From contig JAWPHD010000289.1 of assembly GCA_037043455.1 (NCBI GenBank), forward strand, positions 434,001-498,000: a stretch of 64,000 bases of DNA, written 5' to 3'. Origin of the DNA: Cyrtodaria siliqua (taxonomy: Eukaryota > Mollusca > Bivalvia > Adapedonta > Hiatellidae). The first letter of the stretch is position 1. Each line of letters begins with the position of its first letter. The notes below the pieces were generated by a model that was not told the origin of the DNA, ran no database searches, and worked only from the letters and a program-made list of their open reading frames with translations. The position numbers and the translations under genes are program-made. Positions 34,811-45,448 of the stretch are shown here, one piece after another.

Positions 34811-35086
34811 CTTTGCGTGGTCCCGCCTTAATTCCATTAAGCGATGAGAAAGCACTTTTATAACGGATATTTCGACAATACAACAAGTTTAAAAACATTA
34901 TTTTAATAAAAAAAATGCCATAGCCCGTTTAAAAATTACCTACTTAATGTTGCAATTTTACAATATTGAAACTTTTTTAGCCGAAATCATGGTTTTATTT
35001 CATACCCCATCCAACCCTGTTTTCTCTTCTTGCAGAATGGGTTGAATGCGGTAAGCAAGTCACTAGTCCTCAATACTCGGAGCACC
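34811..35086 (-). mobile_element. ATTACGTGGTCC MITE-like element
   Basis: Reverse orientation: 'tgcgtggtcccgccttaatt', 'ccattaagcgatgagaaag', 'gttttatttcataccccatc', 'aatactcggagcacc'. The inner hairpin arm is partly lost. Confidence 0.8.
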
Positions 35087-35169
35087 GACAGCTTCAATAT
35101 AGAAAGTATATGATTACACTTTTGTCTTAATATAGCGTTCCTATATTTCGGCATATAAAAATAAATATA

Positions 35170-35362
35170 TATTTAATATTGTACTGTCGTGCTCTTGATG
35201 GTCTAAAACCCCAGCGACCTCTTTTACCACTGATCGTTCTGATATTATCAGCCCTTCCCAGCGGCCCATTTTGCCTCTGATCGTTCTAATATTATCATCC
35301 CTTTTATGTTTGTGATGTAATATACCTCGCCTTTTGTTCGTCAGGAAATGTAACATTCACGG
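35170..35362 (+). mobile_element. Rearranged old RT-element tail
   Basis: Keeps 'ctgtcgtgctcttgatggt', then jumps to 'aaaaccccagcgacctc' and repeats the 'ccactgatcgttct.atattatca' block twice, ending 'tgtttgtgatgtaata'. Internal deletion and duplication make it non-functional. Confidence 0.6.
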
Positions 35363-35383
35363 ACCACAGATAACAAAAAACAC

Positions 35384-35647
35384 CATTACGTGGTCCGAGT
35401 ATTATTTTTCATACACCATCCAACCACTTCTCCAAGAAGGGAGAACGGAGTTGGCTGGGGTATGAAACATAACCTTAATTTCAGCTTAAAATGTTTGAAT
35501 ATTGTAAAATTAAAACATTTCATAGGTAATTTTAAACAGGTTATCAGATTGTTTTAAACGTGTTTTATTGTCGAAACATCGGTCATAAAATCCTGCTAAT
35601 ATAAGCTTTCACATCGCTTAAAGGTAATAAGGCAGGACCACGTAATG
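35384..35647 (+). mobile_element. ATTACGTGGTCC MITE-like element
   Basis: Well-preserved ends 'attacgtggtccgagtatt' and 'ggcaggaccacgtaatg'. Inner hairpin from 'cataca' plus 'ccatccaaccact' and 'gttggctggggtatgaa'. Short open frames extending left of 35905 on the reverse strand have no family signature. Confidence 0.85.
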
Positions 35648-36177
35648 TACATCGAAACAAACAACAACAAGGATAAACAAGCAAGGTTTTACGCAAGCGT
35701 AAAATAGCTGCCGAGAGAAAATAGCATTATTTCTTGGTAGGAACTGGGAACAAAGTTTAGCATAATAACAGACCAAGTCACGGGTGTTAAAACAATATTC
35801 AAAAAAAGAGTTGTCACGGAGACGTAAACACGCCATGACCGTTTTTTTACCAGACAGTTTCTTCCCAATTTGTGCAACCAAACATTTGGAATCAAGTTGG
35901 GCCAATCCTTGACATGCCTTACAAATTGATTACATATTCACCTTTGTAGCACGACGTGCTAAAGTAAACATCAGCACAGAAATACAATTATTCACATTTA
36001 TGGGATGCCTTTGCATTACAACACAGACAAACTGTTCATTGCTACCATGTGTAGTTATCAAAGTAAACATCTCAAAGAAACTATTCATTACTACCTTACC
36101 ATGTGCAATTACTAAAACAATATAAGAGTCTCTGCCGTTTCGGCAGCGAATACAAGGCAGAGTTTATGACAACTAAA

Positions 36178-36330
36178 ACATGAAAGGGTTGACAACAGGA
36201 CTACAATGGAACGGTCAGTGACGGTGACGGTTCTATGATGCTCCAAATCGCACTCTTACACTAGTGTTTTCCCAGTAACACGAATACAAAAAACAACATA
36301 GAAAACCACAAAGTACCTTGGCAAAGTAAC
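36178..36330 (-). mobile_element. Old RT-element tail fragment
   Basis: 'tgaaagggttgacaacagga', 'ggaacggtcagtgacgg', 'tcttacactagtg', 'gaaaaccacaaagtacc' in the usual reverse order, with several deletions. Confidence 0.6.
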
Positions 36331-36422
36331 TATCAAGTTTATTAGGCTCGGCACGAAAACGAGGAATGGCTCGGCAGCCGAGCCATTCTTCGTTTTCTAA
36401 GCCTCGCCTAATAAACTTGGTA
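36331..36422. repeat. Long hairpin: 46-bp arms, almost no loop
   Basis: 'agtttattaggctcggc', 'acgaaaacgaggaatggct', 'cggc' meets 'agccgagccattcttcg', 'ttttctaagcctcgcct', 'aataaact'. About four mismatches over the 46-bp arms; the centre is ctcggc|agccgag. No second copy in the window. Confidence 0.9.
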
Positions 36423-37034
36423 GTAAAAGGCACTGACATAATTATCTCTATATATCCTAAATGTAACTGTATGTGCTGATTGCTACACGTACATGTAGCT
36501 ATAACGTTTCTAACGCATTTGATCAAAACCATGCAATCCCATTGGTTGATGTTCAAAAATTTGAGACTTAAATAATACCTAAAGAACATGACGTCATTTA
36601 GTTTTATAACAATGCATTTTTGAGTAAAATCAAAAAACGATGAAATGCGTTACTGAGAAACGGGTTAACCGGTACTGACATGTTGACTTTTGCGACAATA
36701 TATCTGTCGTTTAACATGTTTAAAGGTCGCAAACCGTATTTAACGGCTCAACTAACGCGTCGCCATTAAACAAAATGTTTAATCATTAAACGACCGATGT
36801 ATCGTCGTAAAGTTCAAAATTTCAATACAGGTAACGCTATAATAAGTTACAACAATGCAGCAAAAAGCTCGTAAGTTTCTGCTGGGCAGAAATTGCACAG
36901 TGGACTGGCAATGGAGTTGAGCGCACTCATTAGTCAAATTTGTTTAAACTGTCTATCGTCTGCTAGTAAATAGCTAATGGGTAAGCGAAGTTCAAACACA
37001 GATGTGGACTTCAATGGGATAGAGATCCTATTAA

Positions 37035-37272
37035 ATTTACAAGTGTCGCTATGTTTACAAGGGTCGTGATATTTACGGTGTCGTGATGTTTACATGTGTC
37101 GCTATGTTTGCAAGGGTCGTGATATTTACGGTGTCGTGATGTTTACTTGTCGTTATGCTTACAAGTGTCGTGAGGTTAAAGGTGTCGTGATGTTTACATA
37201 TGCCGTTCTGTTTACATGTGTCGTTATGTTTACATATGTCGTGAGATGTACGGTGTCGTGATGTTTGCGCGT
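37035..37272 (+). repeat. Degenerate short tandem repeats ('tcgtgatgtttac')
   Basis: A dozen variants of a ~19-20-bp unit (tttacaagtgtcgctatg, tttacggtgtcgtgatg), with a higher-order repeat of about 57 bp in the first half. Confidence 0.8.
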
Positions 37273-37499
37273 TATGATGAAATTATGTTCAAATTGTTTT
37301 CTATTCGTTAAAAAGTTTTGAAATCAACTGAAGCTTGTTTTGTAATATTTTCTTTTCCATTCTATTTTGACGTTATGTAAAATGTGCACATATGGTAATA
37401 TGAACTAAGGTAAAACCTTGAGGCGAGCACAGAAAATGTAAAAGTAAATTTTAAACAGATAAAAATCAATAAAAGAACAATACCAATAACTTGTCAAAT

Positions 37500-38185
37500 T
37501 GAAAGCAACTCAATAATGAAGTCCTCTCAGGGGTTTTGGGGAACATGGCCATTTATATTTGGTGAACATGGGAACAATGGCTGTTATTTTCAGGGAACAA
37601 GAGAACATTGACACATATTTTCAGGGAACAAGGGAACATGACTTTAAAGGAAATAAATCTCTAACATCTAGTTTTAATATTAAAAAAAAATCACAAAAAG
37701 TTAACATTTCAAACAATATTTTTGTGATGACAGTGTTGTACAAGATGCAACTATAATTACTGTAGGCCATAATGAATGTTGGGGAACATTAGCAAATATT
37801 TTAGACATTAGAAATACTTTTAGAATTGAATTGAATGTTGTTTAACGGCTCATCAACACAGTATAGGTTACTTTGAGCTGCCCCAGAGAGAGTTGAAGGA
37901 TATATAGGAATCCGGGAACCTGCCCTACTCTTATTATCGAATAGATTCCTATGGTTCTTTAACGTGCTCGGAGGATAGACCGATACACGGAACCGCCCGG
38001 TTTACGTCCCATCCGAGGGAAGAGGCTAAGGGAAAGTGTCTTGCCCAAGAACACACCGAAGTACTTTTAGAGAACAGGGGAACGTTGGAAAAATAATTTT
38101 GGGGGAACAAAGCAAACTATTAGTGGGGAACAAGGGAAAACTGACTCATATTTTCTGGGAACAAAGGAAGATGGACCTCTTCCCC
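37500..38185 (+). repeat. Degenerate 'gggaacaagggaacatt' repeat, split by a SINE
   Basis: Dispersed variants of 'cagggaacaagggaacat' followed by 'gacacatattttc' recur roughly every 33-40 bp on both sides of the SINE at 37825-38061. Strand-biased purine composition. No gene. Confidence 0.7.
37825..38061 (-). mobile_element. tRNA-derived SINE, 5'-truncated, with 10-bp TSD
   Basis: Reverse strand, the tail of 'aattc' and 'gttaaacaacattc' lies at the left and the element is cut at 'cttcggtgtgttcttggg', so the tRNA head is missing. The direct repeat 'tacttttaga' lies at 37815-37824 and 38062-38071. Clean retroposition into the GGGAACA repeat. Confidence 0.9.
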
Positions 38186-38189
38186 ACTC

Positions 38190-39560
38190 CTGATGGGGTG
38201 GGGGCCTCAATAATAATAAGAAGAATGTATAAATCATTATATGCAATGAACAATTTGAAAGGGACAAATTGAATTTACCATATTGTTCATACTGAGGGGG
38301 GAGATTAAAACAGGCAAATATGTGTTCAAGACGATTTTTATGATAATAAATACTGATAAAGATGATCCTTTGGGAGCAAAAAACAAGAATGAATTCAATT
38401 ATATATTTAGATCAAAACGTTTTAGACTAGCTTCAAAGAAACTAAACAGCCAAACTGAGCATTTACCTCACTGCTTCAAGTAGACACTGTCGTGATATAA
38501 GTTAACTGAAAGATTGTTGAAGAATGTGCTTAAAAAATCAATTTTGGCATGAAAATCGACATAAATTGGCATATTCATCGTCCTAAATGTACCTAAAATG
38601 CATATTTTATTAATGTCCATTGACTGTTCTAAACATTTGATCTATTTAATATGACAATTCAGATAGTGTAAAAGTTAAATAAAATATCTCTGACTTTTGT
38701 CGCTTTCAGACTATTGTCCTTGATATTCACAAGACCATATCTCAGCATTTGCATGAAGCAGGTATTTTTAAGCTTGTTATGAAAATGACAATACAAAATC
38801 CTCATTTGAGAAACACGTATTCCTCTCTTATAGCTTTATCACCACTAATTCCATAAAGGTGTAGTCGAATGTAGTTCCTATACTAAAAAGTAATCCTCCT
38901 TTTTTGATAAAAACTGGCATTATAAGTAGGGGCAAACTGCCCATTTCTATTCGATTTTGTGGTTGTATGTGTAAGAAGCGTATTAATAAGCTTTACTGGA
39001 TCACTGATGAACATTTTGGAATTTCGACTCTATGCTTTCACTTTGTGAGCAATGAAAACAGTCAATCAATGAAAACAGCTGTACCCTTGACCTGTTCAGT
39101 AAACAAACAAGAACTTTCTTACATGTCTTGTGACCCCACCTTTTCTGGTGATTTTTCAAGTGCAAAATTAGTTTTCTATATGAACATTACACTGCTGCAT
39201 TATCCATACTTGAGTTGAATTTGCAGCAAATCATTAATATGTGACACTTTAACATTGGTGTCTATGGGAAAAATAATTAGTGGTATAATACCTCCTAGAA
39301 TTGCTACCGGTGTCTGCGTTAGAGATGCTTAAAGCGTGACAACGACGATTTACCATTAAAATCGAGAAGCCTAGATTAGCAATTATCTTCTTTTTTCTTC
39401 TTCTTTTTTTCTCCCGTTACCGTAAAGTTCGCTTGCGCTCGAAGTGCCTTCCGCACTTCTCGCTTGCTGTGCTCGCTATAAGATACGTCCAATTACGTAT
39501 GTACGTATGTTCATAAAAGTTGTTTCTTGTTGAGAGTTGCTCACTATACTATAATTATTC
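38190..39560. other. No gene recognised
   Basis: Includes a 104-codon frame at 38904-39218 (+) without known motifs, and a CT-rich stretch at 39390-39415 ('cttctttttttcttcttctt'). No duplicated counterpart in the window, so coding status cannot be judged. Confidence 0.5.
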
Positions 39561-39564
39561 TTTG

Positions 39565-39815
39565 TGCAATGTGGTTGGTATCATCAGTGAAATAGTGTAC
39601 TTGTGTTCTGATACGGCTTGTAACAAAATGAAAATAAAAATTCAAAATCTAGATCAATGTGGTTGGTATCATCAGTGAAATAGTATACTTGTGTTCTGAT
39701 ACGGCTTGTAACAATTGAAAAAAAAAATCTAGATCAAATTAGAATTATTTTGATATTGTATAACATAGAGTTAGTTAACATAGAGTTAGTTAACACAGAG
39801 TTAGTTATTATGCAA
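39565..39815 (+). repeat. ~88-bp tandem pair, then 15-bp triplet
   Basis: Two nearly identical copies of 'caatgtggttggtatcatca' to 'gatacggcttgtaacaa' (39567-39733), followed by three copies of 'acatagagttagtta' (39762-39810). Confidence 0.85.
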
Positions 39816-39957
39816 GCGTTATAAGTCCTTCTGTAAGGGATTAATAAAGATGTTGTTATTGAGGGGGAAAATTCACAATCCAGCAAGGGTTTTTCAGTAT
39901 TTTCCTCAATAAAATATTTACGATTATACTGTCTGACAACTTATTGTTAGAAAAAAT

Positions 39958-40165
39958 AACCTGGCGGAGATATCTTTATTTACACAGTCCCATTTTTCGG
40001 ACGAGAGTAGGGTGAGAGAGAGGTTTGATGTTGGCTAGAACCTGGTTTAAATCCCCAGCGGTCCTTTTTTGCCACTGACCATTCCATGGCGGTAGCCCTT
40101 TTGTCAACTTGTTTATGTTTGTGATGGCATATCCTGCCTTTTATTTATCTTTATAATTGTGTTTG
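39958..40165 (+). mobile_element. Old RT-element tail fragment
   Basis: 'ctggcggagatatctttatt', 'agagtagggtgagagagagg', 'gctagaacctggtttaaat', 'gccactgaccattccatgg', 'gtttgtgatggcatatcc'. Lies about 280 bp upstream of the GPCR exon. Confidence 0.75.
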
Positions 40166-40439
40166 TTTCTATGCGTGCGTTGGTATACTTTTATTGATCA
40201 TTGCATAAACAGGTTAATTTGTAATAAGTCAATTATTACAATTAATGCTACAGTGATATTAGGCATATGGATGAAAACTTGTCAGTAAACCCAGTTTTAG
40301 TGTAAGTGTAATGTTTCAATTGGGAAATTACATTATGTTTTATTATTGAGTGCGATTTTTCCACCATTACACACCCTATAAGTCAAACATAGCATATGGG
40401 CTTACTTTATGAATTACGTTTATGAAATATATATTTTAG

Positions 40440-40538
40440 GTTACTGTGATGTTACCTGGGACACTGTGCTGTGTTGGAACGATACACCGGCTGGTTCTGT
40501 TGCGAGTCAAGCTTGTCCCCCGTTTATAGAAGCCACAG
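40440..40538 (+). CDS. Class B GPCR hormone-receptor domain, exon 1 of 2 seen
   Basis: A 99-nt exon between 'atatattttag' and 'acag|gtaaat', phase 1 at both ends. It reads YCDVTWDTVLCWNDTPAG then SVASQACPPFIEAT. The pattern C-x3-W-D-x3-C-W-x-D-T-P-A-G is the signature of the HRM domain of secretin-family (class B1) receptors, which binds peptide hormones outside the cell. Three of the six conserved cysteines are here (C2-C4 of the domain) with an N-glycosylation site (NDT). The upstream exon, with signal peptide and first cysteine, was not identified. Within class B1 the ligand type (PDF, calcitonin/DH31, CRF or PTH-like) cannot be fixed from 73 residues. Alternative: adhesion GPCRs also carry HRM domains, but the short WDTVLCW form and the exon layout favour B1. 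Confidence 0.9.
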
Positions 40539-41029
40539 GTAAATAATTGTGTTAAGGAATTACACTATGACAGCATTTAAACACACTTCCAAGACGATTT
40601 CATTTGAATAAAAGGTCTGTTCGTCAACCGTGCGGTTATACCGTGTGCCCAAGCATTTACACGTTATACTCAACTTTAATATATTTAAAATTGTGATAAA
40701 GAAGTGATATTGTTAGTATGAATACCGAACTATTGTTCACCGAACTGTACCAGATAAACCAGATAAAAATAGGCCCATGTTACATATGTGCTGAAAAATC
40801 TGATTTTACACTTGGGGATATATAAAATAAAATAAAAAAACGTCAAATGATGACGACGTAAATGCATACACTGTCAATTGTATAATTGTGCAATCAAATG
40901 TATTAATGACGGTACTCTGTTCAAACAGGGAATATCTAACCCGCCCTTTTGAAAAGGATGAACTATTAATGACCTCATCTGTTAAACGATTCTAAAGTTT
41001 TGGCATAACGTCTCGGCTTATATTTGCAG
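40539..41029 (+). other. Intron between the two HRM exons
   Basis: 491 bp, GT-AG, phase 1, AT-rich, no repeat recognised. Confidence 0.85.
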
Positions 41030-41154
41030 GTTTTGCTACTAGAGAATGTGGCCCGGATGGCCAATGGTTGCCTAATTTGGAAGAAAATGCAACTGACGGG
41101 TGGACGAACTACTCTGATTGTTTCAAAGAAGATCCGGTGTATGCATTAATTAAG
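41030..41154 (+). CDS. Class B GPCR hormone-receptor domain, exon 2 of 2 seen
   Basis: A 125-nt exon between 'tatatttgcag' and 'taattaag|gtatga', starting in phase 1 (completing the Gly codon from the previous exon) and ending in phase 0. It reads FATRECGPDGQWLPNLEE, NATDGWTNYSDC and FKEDPVYALIK. It supplies cysteines C5 and C6, the G-x-W and W-T-N-Y motifs of the HRM domain and two N-glycosylation sites (NAT, NYS). The next exon should encode the stretch into helix 1; none was found before 64 kb. Odd feature: the last 17 exon bases plus the donor and first intron bases are the founder unit of the 47-bp minisatellite that follows, so the true donor is the first of about 20 similar donors. Confidence 0.92.
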
Positions 41155-41470
41155 GTATGATTAACAATGGTGCATAGCAAAACTGTGTATGCATTAATTA
41201 AGGTATGATTAACAATGGTGCATAGTAAGCAGTATATGCATTAATTAAGGTATGATTAACAATGGTGTATGCATTAGTTAAGGTATGATTAACAATGGTG
41301 TATGCATTAATAAAGGTATGATTAACAATGGTGTTTAGCAAACTGTGTATACATTAATTAAAGTATGATCTACAATGGGGCATAGCAAACTGTGTATTCA
41401 TTAATTAAGGTCTGATTAACAATGGTGCATAGCAAACTGTGTATGCATTAATTAAGGTATGATTAACAAT
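41138..41470 (+). repeat. Minisatellite derived from the GPCR exon/donor junction, block 1
   Basis: About eight units. The full unit (47-48 bp) is 'tgtatgcattaattaaggta' + 'tgattaacaatggtgcatag' + 'caaactg'. The first unit overlaps the coding exon (VYALIK codons) and its splice donor. Three units near 41255-41330 are short (~31 bp, missing 'gcatagcaaactg'). Nearly every unit keeps AAG|GTATGA. Confidence 0.95.
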
Positions 41471-42489
41471 CCAGTTTCAAGTTTATTCAACAATCGGCAA
41501 ATTTTGCCTTTGCCATTTACAAAGTTTTACAAAGAAATATGGCAAAGACAACACATATTGTAATAAACATATATAACATAATTACACATTTCAAAATACA
41601 TTACATGTATATTATTCTTGCGAAACAATCAAATTCTCAAGGGTATTTTTTTTTAAAATAAATTTTGAAATTTTTAACAACATTTTTGCATTTTTAGACG
41701 ACATGATATATGTAAATTTATTGAGTGTAGGCCAAGCTATGCGGCCTAAGTATTTAGTACGAATATCCTTGTATTTAGTACAACACAGCAATAAATGGTA
41801 TTCTGACTCAATAATATTCTTATTACAAAGTTTACATAATATATTAGCACGATCAACACCATTATATCGTCCGGTCTCAATTTCAAGAGAATCTTAAACA
41901 CGTAAAATGTTTTCGTAGAGAATCTCTTTTAAGTTTGTCAATATAATCTTCATAGCAAAATGTGTTTTTAAATTAATTGTACATAATACTCATGTTTAGG
42001 CGAATTATGTATACTAATACTCCATTCTTGAACAAACTGGTCTCGCAATCGCCTTTTAAGTAAAGGTAAATAATTGGTATTGATCCTAAAATCGGTTGAT
42101 AAATTCGAATAACCAAGATTGTCAATAATAGTTCTAATACGATTATCCCAACAACTTCCGTTTATGCTATTACATTGTTCAATATATATATACTGTATAC
42201 AGGTGAATTAACATCACTCATTAATTTTAACCAACATTTTACATGTTTTAACGATCTTTCTTTACTTATAACAGTTAATGGAAATCGCCCTAATTCACCA
42301 TAGACAGCATTATTGGATGTCTGTTGACGTACTCCCATAACATGCTTGCAACATTTGATATGCAGTTTATCCACTTCTTTATAATTATACACGCCCCACA
42401 CTTCAGCTCCATTCAATATAATTGGTACAACCATTGAATCGAATAAGAACAATTTGGTTTTTACATCTAACGGTATTCTATCGAACACA
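41471..42489 (-). pseudogene. LINE 3' fragment inserted in the minisatellite
   Basis: Reverse strand: from 42557 a frame (its first residues come from minisatellite) reads VFDRIPLDVKTKLFLFDSMV, VPIILNGAEVWGVYNYKEVD, IKCCKHVMGVRQQTSNNAVY and GELGRFPLTV, the post-RT region of a non-LTR element. After a break come SLEIETGRYNGVDRANILCK, LCNKNIIESEYHLLLCCTKY (Cys-rich C terminus) and a 3' UTR ending '..gaataaacttgaaactgg'. The same C-terminal architecture is seen at 63261-63866. It begins directly after 'gattaacaat' and ends before 'caatggtgcatag', cutting one unit, with a possible 4-bp duplication 'caat'. Confidence 0.9.
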
Positions 42490-43036
42490 GATAGCAATGG
42501 TGCATAGCAAACTGTGAATGCATTAATTAAGGTCTGATTAACAATGGTGCGTAGCAAACTGTGTATGCATTAATTAAGCTATGATTAACAATGGTGCATT
42601 GCAAACAGTGTATGCATTAATTAAGGTATGATTAACAATGGTGCATAGTAAGCAGTATATGCATTAATTAAGGTATGATTATCAATGGTGCATAACAAGC
42701 AGTGTATGCATTAATTAAGGTATGATTAACAATGGTGCATAGCAAGCAGTGTATGCATTAATTAAGGTATGATTAACAATGGTGCATAGCAAGCAGTGTA
42801 TGCATTAATTAAGGTATGATTAACAATGGTGCATAGCAAGCAGTGTATGCATTAATTAAGGTATGATTAACAATGGTGCATAGCAAGCAGTGTATGCATT
42901 AATTAAGGTATGATTAACAATGGTGCATAGCAAGCAGTGTATGCATTAATTAAGGTATGGTTAACAATGGTGCATAGCAAGCAGTGTATGCATTAATTAA
43001 GGTATGATCTACAATGGTGCATAGCAAGCAGTGTAT
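42490..43036 (+). repeat. Minisatellite derived from the GPCR exon/donor junction, block 2
   Basis: About eleven and a half units of 47 bp, very homogeneous from 42650 on ('gcatagcaagcag' variant), ending at 'tgtatgc' before unique sequence. Same unit as block 1, from which it was separated by the LINE. Confidence 0.95.
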
Positions 43037-43039
43037 GCT

Positions 43040-44390
43040 CTTGTTTCATTGTCTGGCTTGCGTTCGTGATGGAGATGGATTACAAGGAACATTCGGTAGG
43101 TCGGTTGGTAGATTGAATGGTTACGTCATTTTCGGCTATATATGACGGTCAATTGTATAGTCGTTGGGGTAGTCAACCCATTATTTGCGTACACCTCCCG
43201 ACCTTTTCACTTACATGTCTATTTCTCATTGGAAGTCGAACCCGCAGCGGTGAGAAACGAGACAAATTCAACGCAGCGTCTTTACAATCCAGGTCACGGA
43301 GGCAAACCTTCATGGCTTAAATCTTTAATAAACCATGCAAATATATGGTCTTTTATAATAATACACGCTATATAAAAGTTAAATTCCACACATTTTTTCA
43401 TTTTCTACGTTATGAAACAAATTCGTGTTTACAAAATTACTGTTTTTTTTATGTTAAAACTTTTCAATAAAATAAAGCAAAACAATTATAAATCACTCTT
43501 TCTAAAATAACCAGTAGCATTAAAACAAAACTTTCCTAATTAATGACCTAATTGTTTTGAAGAGTTGGTAGGAAATAAAAATAAATTGTTTACTTAATTG
43601 ATTCAATGTTATAGTAATGTTTGCATGTGCCTTTAAGCCTAATATTCATACTTCGAAAGTAATTCTAGATCTGCTAATATTTATACCTGTTTCTGCACAT
43701 CTCATAAGTTACTGCTGACACTGAGATGGTGTTTCTTCTGCTATTCTTTAAACGATGTATCATCAAGAGTATTTGACCAGTCTGATCATCTTCGACGCTT
43801 GATTGTAAATACAAACGCAGTGACCCTTTGTGCACAAATTGAAACCGGAAACACATGTCCGTATTAAAAAAAATATTATTATAGTACTTCTGACTATCTA
43901 CATTTAGTTCGTTTTCATAATGATGGAATTTCCCTCTTAGTTTATTTATTAATGTATTGTCTTTCTGCCGTTCTGTATATCTTCGATAGCAGGTGCGTCT
44001 GTATCAGCCAATCAGAAACGATACCAGAATCTCGTTAAAACTCAAATGTTTTTTAGAAGGCGCTTGTCTTGAAAGCAAGCAAAAATCGCAGATGATCTAG
44101 ATTAGAATTCGACGGGCATTTTTTCGTGGAGAAACTTGCTGTTCTGTTTATCGATTGTCTCCCTCGTTCGTATCGTCCAATTAGACTTCAGTAAACAGTT
44201 CATCGCAACATCTTAATTACTTCTTTGAATTGATATGATTGGTCATTCGTTTTCCTGTGTTTAACGGAAATAACGAGGGTTTTACTGCGTGAAGTAAGTA
44301 CTTAACGGAAACAAATTTTGCCAGTCAATTGGAAACTTTCTCAACGGTAATACACAGTTAACGAAAAAGGTCAGTCGAATATGCGTACTG
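43040..44390. other. No gene recognised
   Basis: AT-rich intronic or intergenic sequence. Frames of 60-77 codons at 43117-43375 and 43674-43856 lack motifs and splice support. The 43070-43280 stretch may be a decayed dispersed repeat. Confidence 0.55.
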
Positions 44391-45447
44391 ACTTCATTTA
44401 TTGTAATTCTCACACATGATACTTCATTGTAATTTTCACACGTGATACTTCATTGTAATTCTCACACGTGATACTTCATTGTAACTCTTACACATGATAC
44501 TTCATTGTAATTCTCACACGTGATATTTCATTGTAATTCTTACACGTGCTACTTCATTGTAATTTTCACACATGATACTTCATTGTAATTCTCCCACGTG
44601 AATCTTCATTGTAATTCTCACACGTGATACTTCATTGTAATTCTCACACGTGATATTTCATTGTAATTCTCACACGTGATACTTCATAGTAATTCTTACA
44701 CATGATACTTCATTGTAATTCTCTAACGTGATACTTCATTGTAATTCTCACACGTGATATTTCATTGTAATTCTCACACGTGATACTTCATTGTAATTCT
44801 TACACATGATACTTCATTGTAATTCTCTCACGTGATACTTCATTGTAATTCTCCCACGTGAATCTTCATTGTAATTCTCACACGTGATACTTCATTGTAA
44901 TTCTCATACGTGATACTCCATTGTAATTCTCACACGTGATACTTCATTGTAATTCTCACACGTGATACTTCATTGTAATTCTCACACATGATACTTCATT
45001 GTAATTCTCACACGTGATACTTCATTGTAATTCTCATACGTGATACTCCATTGTAATTCTCACACGTGATACTTCATTGTAATTCTCACACGTGATACTT
45101 CATTGTAATTCTCACACATGATACTTCATTGTAATTCTCACACGTGATACTTCATTGTAATTCTTACACGTGATACTTCATTGTAATTCTTACACGTGAT
45201 ACTTCATTGTAATTTTCACAAGTGATACCTCATTGTAATTTTCACACGTGATACTTCATTGTAATTTTCACACGTGATACTTCATTGTAAATCTTACACG
45301 TGATACTTCATTGTAATTCTCACACGTTATACTTCATTGTAATTCTCACACGTGATACTTCATTGTAATTCTCACACGTGATAATTCATTGTAAATCTTA
45401 CACATGATACTTTATTGTAATTCTCTCACGTGATACTTCATTGTAAT
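44391..45447 (+). repeat. 26-bp satellite array, ~40 copies, each with an E-box
   Basis: Consensus 'ttcattgtaattctcacacg' + 'tgatac'. Most units contain the palindrome CACGTG; a minority have CACATG, tacacgtg or cccacgtg. A higher-order repeat of a few units is visible: the stretch around 44885-45000 recurs around 45005-45120. No open frame of interest. Confidence 0.97.
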
Positions 45448-45448
45448 A

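Noticed and set aside
35618..35905. Two overlapping reverse frames of 68 and 95 codons
   Set aside because: They extend from the MITE end into unique sequence; neither shows a recognisable transposase or other domain.
38904..39218. 104-codon frame
   Set aside because: Composition and lack of motifs fit a chance frame; no supporting evidence.
44391..45447. CRISPR-like appearance of regularly spaced repeats
   Set aside because: Units are contiguous 26-mers with no unique spacers, and the genome is animal. The same applies to the 34-, 47- and 76-bp arrays.
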